Part shown: positions 16,617-34,328 of the stretch, piece after piece | How positions within the stretch are numbered: position 1 is the first letter of the stretch | Layout of the letters: each line of letters opens with the position of its first letter | Source of the DNA: Myxococcota bacterium | GTDB lineage: Bacteria; Myxococcota_A; Bradymonadia; UBA7976; UBA1532 | DNA length: 34,328 bases | Reading direction: 5' to 3' | Assembly: GCA_018813065.1 (NCBI GenBank) | Contig: JAHJCH010000210.1 | Span: forward strand, 1 to 34,328 | The notes under the pieces: model-generated | Seen by the model: only the letters and a program-made list of their open reading frames with translations | Database searches by the model: none | Told to the model about the DNA's origin: nothing | Program-made: the position numbers and the translations under genes

Positions 16617-17573
16617 ATGACACGCGCCCTGTTGATCTGCGCGCTCTGCCTCGGCGCCGCGAGGGCCAAAGATCCAGGGCGGATCGTCCTCTATCCGGGC
16701 CACGGTCAAGCACAGGGGTTTACGCTGTCAGGGCGCATCTTGGAGGGGCGCGCCCCCCACGCCCGCGTCGAGGATGGCCCCGCGCGCAACCTCTGGCGCG
16801 CGCTTAAGGCCCTGGAGTCCGATGAGATCAAGGGCGCGACGCTGGCGCTGGGTGTCGGTCAGCGCGCTTGGCGGGTGCGCGCCGATGATGATGGCGTCTT
16901 TGTCCTGGGCGTCGATGGCCTTGATCCAGGCCTCAGCGTCGGCGTCCACGTCGTGACGGCCCATGTCGTCGAGGATCGCGGCCACCCAACGCCCCCCGCC
17001 GAGGGCGCGCTCTTTATCCTCCCCCCTCACGGCTGCGCCTTGATCAGCGACATCGATGACACGATCGTACACACGGAGGTGCGCAGCAAGCGGCGGATGC
17101 TCAAGAACACGCTGCTGAAGAACGCGGCCCAGCTGCGGCCCGTGGCGGGCGCGGCGGCGGCGTATCAGCGGGCGCGCGCGGCGGGCGCTGTGGCCGTCTT
17201 CTATGTCAGCGGCAGCCCCCAAAACCTGATGGAGCGCCTGATGGCCTTTATGTCGCTGCGTGGCTTCCCCGCCGGGCCGATCATGCTCAAGAACATCGGC
17301 CGCGATCCCACCTTCGATCAAGCGCGCTATAAGCTCAGCCACCTCCGCGAGATCCTCAGACAACACCCCGGCCTCAAGTTCACCCTCATCGGCGACTCTG
17401 GCGAGCGTGATCCCGAGATCTACGCCCAGCTCAAGGCTGAGCACCCTCAGGCCGTCCACGGGATCTTGATCCGGCAGGCGGGCGGGGATCTCCGCCCTGC
17501 TCGATTTCAAGGGATGACCCTCTTTGAGCGCTTCGAGGGGCTCCCGGCGCTCTGCCCACCACCTCCGGGTTGA
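16617..17573 (+). CDS. Exported App1-like (DUF2183) phosphatase
   Basis: The 318-residue product begins with a plausible signal peptide (MTRALLICALCLGAARA, then KDPG), so it likely acts outside the inner membrane. A beta-rich N-terminal part (about 20-135) precedes the HAD-like catalytic segment with DIDDT at 145-149 (DxDxT nucleophile motif), VFYVSGSPQNL, LKNIGRDP, HKL-type helix KLSHLREIL and TLIGDSGERDPEIY. This is the DUF2183/App1 catalytic domain, whose yeast member is a phosphatidate phosphatase. A lipid phosphate substrate is inferred. The ATG directly abuts the stop of the response regulator (TAGATG), suggesting coupled translation. Confidence 0.88.
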   Translation: MTRALLICALCLGAARAKDPGRIVLYPGHGQAQGFTLSGRILEGRAPHARVEDGPARNLWRALKALESDEIKGATLALGVGQRAWRVRADDDGVFVLGVDGLDPGLSVGVHVVTAHVVEDRGHPTPPAEGALFILPPHGCALISDIDDTIVHTEVRSKRRMLKNTLLKNAAQLRPVAGAAAAYQRARAAGAVAVFYVSGSPQNLMERLMAFMSLRGFPAGPIMLKNIGRDPTFDQARYKLSHLREILRQHPGLKFTLIGDSGERDPEIYAQLKAEHPQAVHGILIRQAGGDLRPARFQGMTLFERFEGLPALCPPPPG

Positions 17574-17595
17574 ACGTGTAGTAGAAGGTGCTACG

Positions 17596-19467
17596 ATGTG
17601 CGCCATGCGCTGCCCTCGCTGTGAACACCTCATGCCCGAAAGCGACCGCTTCTGTGGTCGCTGTGGCCTCGCCCATACCGAGGATGGGCCGCCGATCGAT
17701 CCGCTCATCGGGATCGTCGTGGCGGGCCGCTATCGGATCGAGCACCGCATCGGCGTGGGCGGGATGGGCACCGTATATCTGGGCGTACACACCCGCGTGG
17801 GCCATAAGGTCGCCATCAAGGTGCTCCATGAGCGCTACGCCGGTGATCAGCAGCTGACGCAACGCTTTGAGAATGAGGCGCTGACCTACGCCCGGCTCTC
17901 GCACCCCAACCTCGTCAGCCTCCATGACTATGGGCGCAACCCTGATGGCACCTTCTTTATGGTGCTTGAGCACTGCGCGGGGGAGTCGCTGGCCTCGGTC
18001 CTGCGCGACGCCCGTCAGCTTGATCCCATCTTGGCCGTGGACGTGGTGATCCAGATCGCCCAGGGGCTGATGGTGGCCCACGCGGCGGGGGTCATTCACC
18101 GCGATCTCAAGCCCGAGAACGTGATCTTGATGAAGCTGCGTGGGGGGCGCTTCCACGTCAAGCTGCTGGACTTCGGCATCGCCAAGTCCACCGATGAGGA
18201 CGCGCCCAAGCTGACCCAAGCGGGGATGGTCTTTGGCACCCCCGAGTACATGGCCCCCGAGCAGGCCAAGGGCGACGCGGTGGACGCCCGCAGCGACGTG
18301 TACGCGTTGGGGGCCATGCTCTATGAGCTGATCTGCGGTCGCCCCCCGTTCACCGCCGCCAACAAGGTGGCGATCATGAACAAGCAGGCCTATGACCTGC
18401 CGCCGCCGCCCTCCAACTACGCGCCGGAGATCCCGCTGAGCATCGAGGACATCATCCTGCGCTGCCTGGAGAAGTCCCCCGAGGCGCGCTATCAGAGCGC
18501 CGAGGCGCTGATCGAGGCGCTGGAGCGCGAGGAGGGGCTGGCGCGGCTGACGCCGATCCCCGCCGAGGCGCCCGCCTCTGAAGAGGAGAGCCTCGACGCG
18601 CTGGATGAGACGCTGCGGGCGGAGGACGCCCCCTTCGACGTGGCCGCACAAGTCGAAGCGCTCAAGGCCGCTGTGCCCTCCACGCCCACGCCACCAGCTG
18701 AGCCCGCGATGCCGCGCGGCGCGCTGCGCTTCGATGAGGAGGCCGAGGCGTTTCGCTCAGGGCTCTTTGATCTGCCGCTGGATCTCAGCGAGGACATGCC
18801 CTTGCGCGAGGCGCGGCGGCGGCATAAGAGCCGCTCGATGGGGCTGATGGGGATCGCGGGGCTGTTGGCGCTGATCACCTCGGCCTTGCTGCTGATGGGC
18901 CCCGAGGGGGAGGCGGTGCCCAGGGTCAACACGGGGGCGCTGACCACCGCGCGGGCCGACACGGGGGGCGACGCGGCGCCAAATCAGACCCCAGACGCCG
19001 CGCGGGCCAAGCCCCACACCGCCAAGCGCGCGGACGCCTCGGCGGCGGCCAAGCGGGCGGAGGTACTGCGGGCGGAGGCCAAGCGGGCGGAGGTACTGCG
19101 GGCGGAGGCCAAGCAGGCGGAGGCCAAGCGGGCGGAGGCGCTGCGCCAAGCCAAGGCCGCTGAGTCTGCCCAGCAGGCGCTCAAGGACGCCAAGCAGGCG
19201 CTGCGTGAGGGGCGGTTTAAGTCCGCGCGCCGCGCCGCGCGCCGCGCCGCTGAGCTGCCCACGCTCAAGGCCGAGGCGGGCCGAATCGAGGAGGAGAGCA
19301 GGCGGGCCAGCAAGCTGGGGAGCGAGGGCCAGGCGGCGCTCAAGGCCAATGACTATGTCAAGGCGCTCAGCCGCCTCGACGCGGCGCTCAAGATCGCCCC
19401 CGACGCGGCCAAGATCAAAGAGATGGCCGACAAATGCCGCCAGGGCCTCCCCCCCAAGGAACTCTAA
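17596..19467 (+). CDS. Zinc-ribbon Ser/Thr protein kinase with membrane segment and C-terminal coiled coil/TPR-like tail
   Basis: The 623-residue protein has an N-terminal zinc ribbon (C6-x-x-C9 and C20-x-x-C23) and a Hanks-type kinase domain (about 46-310). The kinase has the G-loop IGVGGMGTVYLG, K75 in VAIK, HRDLKPEN with D170, DFG with D192, and APE in GTPEYMAPEQ. A Pro/Glu-rich linker leads to one hydrophobic segment (415-435). The remainder, mostly Ala/Lys/Arg/Glu coiled coil with a TPR-like end (GQAALKANDYVKALSRLDAA), would then be periplasmic. All catalytic residues are present. ATG 17596 is chosen because GAAGG lies 8-12 bases upstream; an in-frame upstream extension would overlap the App1-like gene. 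Substrates are unknown. This layout is common in Myxococcota. Confidence 0.93.
   Translation: MCAMRCPRCEHLMPESDRFCGRCGLAHTEDGPPIDPLIGIVVAGRYRIEHRIGVGGMGTVYLGVHTRVGHKVAIKVLHERYAGDQQLTQRFENEALTYARLSHPNLVSLHDYGRNPDGTFFMVLEHCAGESLASVLRDARQLDPILAVDVVIQIAQGLMVAHAAGVIHRDLKPENVILMKLRGGRFHVKLLDFGIAKSTDEDAPKLTQAGMVFGTPEYMAPEQAKGDAVDARSDVYALGAMLYELICGRPPFTAANKVAIMNKQAYDLPPPPSNYAPEIPLSIEDIILRCLEKSPEARYQSAEALIEALEREEGLARLTPIPAEAPASEEESLDALDETLRAEDAPFDVAAQVEALKAAVPSTPTPPAEPAMPRGALRFDEEAEAFRSGLFDLPLDLSEDMPLREARRRHKSRSMGLMGIAGLLALITSALLLMGPEGEAVPRVNTGALTTARADTGGDAAPNQTPDAARAKPHTAKRADASAAAKRAEVLRAEAKRAEVLRAEAKQAEAKRAEALRQAKAAESAQQALKDAKQALREGRFKSARRAARRAAELPTLKAEAGRIEEESRRASKLGSEGQAALKANDYVKALSRLDAALKIAPDAAKIKEMADKCRQGLPPKEL
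19051..19110 (+). repeat. Perfect 30-nt tandem duplication in the kinase coiled coil
   Basis: The units 19051-19080 and 19081-19110 are identical and encode KRAEVLRAEA twice. Further degenerate copies (KQAEAKRAEALRQA) follow. Perfect identity at the DNA level points to a recent duplication that lengthens the helix. Confidence 0.9.
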
Positions 19468-19478
19468 AACCAACCCAA

Positions 19479-20276
19479 GTGACGACCGTGCGACTCAATC
19501 TCAACCACCCCGCCCTCATCGGCATGATCCACCTCCCCCCTCTCCCCGGCGCGCCGGGCTACCAGGGGGATCTTGAGGCCGTCGTCGAGGGCGCCCGCGC
19601 CAGCGCGCGGCTGCTCCACAGCGTCGGCTTCGATGCCTTGATGGTGGAGAACTTCCACGACACCCCCTTCTTTAAAGACGAGCTGCCGCCAGAGACCATC
19701 GCCGCCCTGACCCGCTGCGCTCTGGCGATCCGCCAAGAGACGCCCAAGCCGTTGGGGATCAACGCCCTGCGCAACGCGGGGCGCGCCGCGCTGGGGATCG
19801 CCGTGGCCGTCGGCGCGCAGTTTATCCGGGTCAATGTGCTGACGGGGGCGATGCTGACGGATCAAGGCATCATCGAGGGCCGCGCCGCGCAGCTGCTGCG
19901 CGCCCGTCAAGCCCTCGGCGCGCGGCATATCCAGATCTTCGCCGATGTCTGCGTCAAGCACGCCGCGCCGCTGGCGCCTTGTGATCTGGTCCAGCTGGCC
20001 AAGGACACGCTCTATCGCGGCCACGCCGACGCGCTGATCCTCTCCGGCGCGGGCACGGGGGCGCCGACCGATCCCGCCGAGGTCGAGGCGCTGCGGGCCG
20101 CCGTGGACGCCCCGCTGCTGATCGGCAGCGGCGTGACCGTAGAGACGATGCCCCACCTCAAGGCCGAGGGCTATATCGTGGGCACGGCGCTTAAGCGCGA
20201 GGGGCGGCTCGATGAGGGCGCCGCGCGTCAGATCATCGCCGCGCGGGATCAGCTCAGGGGCGGGCCGAGGATTTAA
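19479..20276 (+). CDS. BtpA/SgcQ-family TIM-barrel protein
   Basis: About 265 residues matching the BtpA family: LNLNHPALIGMIHLPPLPGAPG at the N terminus, then DALMVENFHDTPFF, LGINALRNAG, GAQFIRVNVLTGAMLTDQG, HIQIFADVCVKHAAPL, ADALILSGAGTGAPTD and VGTALKREGR. In cyanobacteria BtpA affects photosystem I accumulation, and SgcQ is a putative sugar-catabolism protein. In a non-phototroph the substrate is unknown, but the fold suggests an enzyme acting on a phosphorylated compound. The start is uncertain: GTG 19479 and GTG 19488 are both possible, and the frame stays open into the kinase gene. The last 23 bases overlap the convergent dacB. Confidence 0.85.
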   Translation: MTTVRLNLNHPALIGMIHLPPLPGAPGYQGDLEAVVEGARASARLLHSVGFDALMVENFHDTPFFKDELPPETIAALTRCALAIRQETPKPLGINALRNAGRAALGIAVAVGAQFIRVNVLTGAMLTDQGIIEGRAAQLLRARQALGARHIQIFADVCVKHAAPLAPCDLVQLAKDTLYRGHADALILSGAGTGAPTDPAEVEALRAAVDAPLLIGSGVTVETMPHLKAEGYIVGTALKREGRLDEGAARQIIAARDQLRGGPRI

Positions 20277-21690
20277 AGCGCGCCAGGGCGTTGAGCACGC
20301 TGTCTTGGAGGCGCCACGCCTTGACCGCGCCGCCCTCGACGCCGTTGGTCAGGATGCTGAAGGCCGCCACCTCCCCCCCATCCAGCTCCAAATAGCCCGA
20401 GAGGCAGATCACCCCCGCCAAGGTGCCGGTCTTGGCGCGCACGCGGTCCTTGAGGGGCTTGAAGCGGCGCCAGAGGGTGCCGTCGCGGGCGCTGATCGCC
20501 AGGGAGGCGGCGAACTCGGGCAGGGCAGGGCGGCGGGCGTGCATGTGCTGGAGGAGCTGGACGACTTGGCGGGCGGAGAAGGCCGTGTCGCCGAAGAGCC
20601 CGGAGCCGTTGGCGTAGCGAAACTCGCCCTTTAACCCCACGACATCTTTAAGGAATTGCCTCACCTCGGCGCGCCCGGCCTCCCAGTCGCCGCGCTGGCG
20701 CTTGATGCGCCCCACCGCCCGCAAGAGGTGCTCGGCCATAAAGTTATTTGACAGCTTGTTGACGTCCATGACCAGGGCGCCGAGGGCAGGGGAGCGGGTC
20801 TTGGCCAGCAAGACCCGGCGCTGCGGCGCAGCACCCACGCGCACCTGCCCCTCTAGGGTGATCCCTGCCTGCGCCAGCATCACCTTGGCCGCGCGCCCCG
20901 TGAACATCGGCGGGTTGTCCACCCGGCGACGCACCACGATCCCACGGTGCGCTAAGGGGATGGCCCCCTCGACGGTGATGCGGGTGCGATCCTGGTGGGC
21001 CTTGGCCGTCACCGCCAGCCGCTCCTTGCCCTTGGCGGAGGTCTCGGCGCGGTTGATCAGCTCAATGTGCTGCGCGCCGTCGCCGAGGCGCACCATGGGG
21101 GGATCGCCCACCGCCGCGCCGGGCTTGATGCGCAGGACGATGCTGTTGAAGTTGAAGCTGACCGCCCCGGTCGCCGCGCGGTAGGCCGCGTCATCATTGG
21201 GCTTTTCCTCGAAGCCCGGCGCCAAGTGTTTTGGGCCAAAGAAGGACTCATCGACGATCAGATCCCCCTTGACCCGCTTCAGCCCCCCCTCGCGGGCCTC
21301 ATCCACCAGCTTCCACAGCGACTCGCTGACAAACTTGGGGTCTCCGCGCCCGATCAGGTAGAGGTGATCGGCCACCCCCGCCTCGATCTCACCCGCCGCC
21401 AAGTCCGTGCTGAAGGTGTAGGACGGCCCCAGCAGGCTCAGGGCGGCGGCGGTGGTGATCAGCTTGGCGTTGGAGGCGGGGTGGAGGAGCCGATCGGGGT
21501 GGCGCTGATAGTAGGGCTCGCCGCCCTCGGCGGGGGCGAGCACGATCCCGATCTTGGCGCCACCGAGGCCGCTCTTGTGGAGGGCGGCGTCGATCTCAGC
21601 CGCCAAGGCGTCGCGGGCGGCGTGCTTGGCGGGCCGGGCTTGCGCCAGGGCGGGCAGGAGGAGGCAGAGGGCGAGGAGCGAGGCGCGCAT
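20254..21690 (-). CDS. dacB: D-alanyl-D-alanine carboxypeptidase/endopeptidase (PBP4, peptidase S13)
   Basis: A 478-residue exported penicillin-binding protein that trims or cleaves peptidoglycan cross-links. It has a signal peptide (MRASLLALCLLLPALAQA). The active-site motifs are SxxK at S73-N-A-K76, SxN at S314-N-N316 and KTG at 420-422. The spacing of about 240 residues between SxxK and SxN reflects the large insertion typical of class C/PBP4. Other family segments are LLHPASNAKL, YANGSGLFG and GVICLSGYL. The ATG at 21690 fits the signal peptide, though no strong ribosome binding site is seen. It converges on the BtpA gene with a 23-base overlap and diverges from the giant surface protein gene. 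Confidence 0.95.
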   Translation of the reverse strand: MRASLLALCLLLPALAQARPAKHAARDALAAEIDAALHKSGLGGAKIGIVLAPAEGGEPYYQRHPDRLLHPASNAKLITTAAALSLLGPSYTFSTDLAAGEIEAGVADHLYLIGRGDPKFVSESLWKLVDEAREGGLKRVKGDLIVDESFFGPKHLAPGFEEKPNDDAAYRAATGAVSFNFNSIVLRIKPGAAVGDPPMVRLGDGAQHIELINRAETSAKGKERLAVTAKAHQDRTRITVEGAIPLAHRGIVVRRRVDNPPMFTGRAAKVMLAQAGITLEGQVRVGAAPQRRVLLAKTRSPALGALVMDVNKLSNNFMAEHLLRAVGRIKRQRGDWEAGRAEVRQFLKDVVGLKGEFRYANGSGLFGDTAFSARQVVQLLQHMHARRPALPEFAASLAISARDGTLWRRFKPLKDRVRAKTGTLAGVICLSGYLELDGGEVAAFSILTNGVEGGAVKAWRLQDSVLNALARFKSSARP

Positions 21691-21889
21691 CAGGGATCGT
21701 CGCAGGGGGCTAGGGGCGTTGGCGAGAACATATAGCGCCCCCCCCCAAGGGTCAACGCGCCTGGCCGCTCATATGCCGCGTTAATCATACTATTTTGCTC
21801 TGTTTTGCATGGCTTGCGCGGCGAGCAAAGGTGGGTTATCTCTCCAAGCACACTTTATTTTTCTAGCGTAGCTAGACAAGGGAGGTTGG
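21691..21889. other. Divergent intergenic region between dacB and the giant surface protein gene
   Basis: This 199-base stretch must carry both promoters; it becomes AT-richer after about 21780. I see GGGAGG just before the ATG at 21890 and a small perfect palindrome, CTAGC-GTA-GCTAG (21863-21875). No convincing -35/-10 pair stood out for either gene. Confidence 0.4.
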
Positions 21890-33652
<11,763 letters not shown>

Positions 33653-33669
33653 ATGACTGCGTCGCTGTA

Positions 33670-33685
33670 TCTGCGCTTGCGCAGA
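33670..33685. terminator. Candidate bidirectional terminator hairpin
   Basis: TCTGCG-CTTG-CGCAGA is a perfect 6-bp stem with a CTTG tetraloop, placed in the 38-base gap between two convergent stop codons. There is no T-run on either side, so intrinsic termination is only moderately likely. Confidence 0.4.
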
Positions 33686-33690
33686 CGGGC

Positions 33691-34328
33691 TCAGTCAACG
33701 TCCGCTGGGATCGACGCGCGCCAGGCGGTGTAGGTGAAGGTGACTTGGGTGCCTGGGGAGAGGGCTGAGTGGAATCGTAAACCGACCTGCCATGGGCAGC
33801 CCTCCGTGAACTGAAGCGCCCACGCGTCACGCTCAAGCGCTTGTTCAAGTTGGCGCATCGGGCAGTCCTCTACGCCGCAGGCCGTCTTGATTTGGATGTC
33901 ATAATGAGCGGCGATGTTGATCTCCTCTGGGGTCTGGCAAGGCCGCGCGGGTTGAAGATCGCCGTCGATCTCGGTGGGGGGGACCACGCAGACCGGCGCG
34001 GCATCCAAGCAAAATATCCCTAATCTATCGGGGGACCAGAAGAGCGACCCCATCACTGCGCCAAAGCCCGCGTCGCAGAGATTGATGCACGCCAGAGATG
34101 GATCCTGATCTGGGTACCCTGGGGTCGCCAACATGGGGCAGCCAACCCCTACGCCACTGTTCCAAGAATCACCGCTCCAGATATCCACGAGCTCAAGGTA
34201 ACGCCGCCCAGGGAAGGCGACGTGATCTGCGGCGGCGCAGCTGGGTTGAACCGGCCCGAGGCAGCGCCCCTCTGGACAACAGGCGTCCAGGGTCTCGCCG
34301 TTGAGGGTGGGATCATAGGGCGCGGGGC
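33691..34328 (-). CDS. Cys-rich secreted-type protein of unknown function (5' end cut by window edge)
   Basis: The frame is open from the right edge to a TGA at 33691, giving 211 visible C-terminal codons and a stop. It has many cysteines in small spaced groups (DACCPEGRCLG; GVGVGCPM; ACINLCDAGFG; ACGVEDCPM), suggesting a disulfide-stabilised exported protein, as is common in myxobacterial-type secretomes. The C-terminal part (QFTEGCPWQVGLRF, ALSPGTQVTFTYTAWR) looks like beta structure. The N terminus, any signal peptide and the true start lie outside the window. I do not recognise the family. It converges on the giant surface protein gene. Confidence 0.65.
   Translation of the reverse strand, partial: PAPYDPTLNGETLDACCPEGRCLGPVQPSCAAADHVAFPGRRYLELVDIWSGDSWNSGVGVGCPMLATPGYPDQDPSLACINLCDAGFGAVMGSLFWSPDRLGIFCLDAAPVCVVPPTEIDGDLQPARPCQTPEEINIAAHYDIQIKTACGVEDCPMRQLEQALERDAWALQFTEGCPWQVGLRFHSALSPGTQVTFTYTAWRASIPADVD

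Noticed and set aside
17524-17595. Upstream in-frame start for the kinase
   Set aside because: It would overlap the App1-like gene. ATG 17596 has GAAGG at a good distance and starts right before the zinc ribbon.

Overview
The window is about 34 kb of high-GC bacterial chromosome with third positions dominated by G/C. It most likely comes from a Myxococcota/Bradymonadota-type (former Deltaproteobacteria) genome. The clues are an 11.8-kb gene for a surface protein that ends in a MYXO-CTERM-like tail (Gly-Cys-Gly-Cys, a Leu-rich membrane segment, then an Arg run), a zinc-ribbon Ser/Thr kinase, tandem HU genes, and a secreted Cys-rich protein. The phylum assignment is inference; no rRNA or tRNA gene is visible.

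Left part (1-6.7 kb). A selB fragment on the minus strand (selenocysteine elongation factor, cut by the left edge) diverges from an unusual gene. That gene encodes a full-length XendoU-type endoribonuclease domain fused to a DUF2007-like domain and a C-terminal membrane anchor. It converges on a nucleotide-sugar epimerase, and both stop codons lie in one CTAG. The epimerase diverges from two tandem HU-family genes across a 109-bp region with a clear sigma70 promoter and operator-like repeats. A DUF2723/TPR membrane protein and a DUF1456 protein follow, divergently arranged.

6.9-8.3 kb is a sharply AT-rich island holding one gene, a lipoprotein with a receptor-L/LRR-like solenoid. It looks recently acquired.

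8.5-15.9 kb is the housekeeping core: prs, rplY, pth, hppA (membrane pyrophosphatase), then rpsF-rpsR-rplI-dnaB. The dnaB frame is interrupted by a 137-residue mini-intein with no homing endonuclease. A promoter and a candidate S6:S18-type leader precede rpsF.

16.0-21.7 kb carries signalling and envelope genes: a response regulator with an XRE helix-turn-helix output, directly followed by an exported App1-like (DUF2183) phosphatase; a zinc-ribbon Ser/Thr kinase with a membrane segment and coiled coil; a BtpA-family TIM barrel; and a convergent PBP4-type D,D-peptidase (dacB).

21.9-33.7 kb is a single 3,920-residue secreted protein: six beta-helix modules, about eight IPT/TIG-like repeats, three BACON-like and six PKD-like domains, an Asp-rich calcium-binding repeat tract and the sorting tail. 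Five of the six beta-helix modules carry an AT-rich, Asn-rich patch with different codon use at the same relative position. This is the most puzzling sequence-level signal in the window. The right edge cuts a convergent Cys-rich protein gene.

I see no phage, CRISPR, insertion sequence or recognisable defence island. The best candidates for something under-described are the EndoU-DUF2007-membrane fusion, the patchy beta-helix gene, the dnaB mini-intein and the AT-rich lipoprotein.
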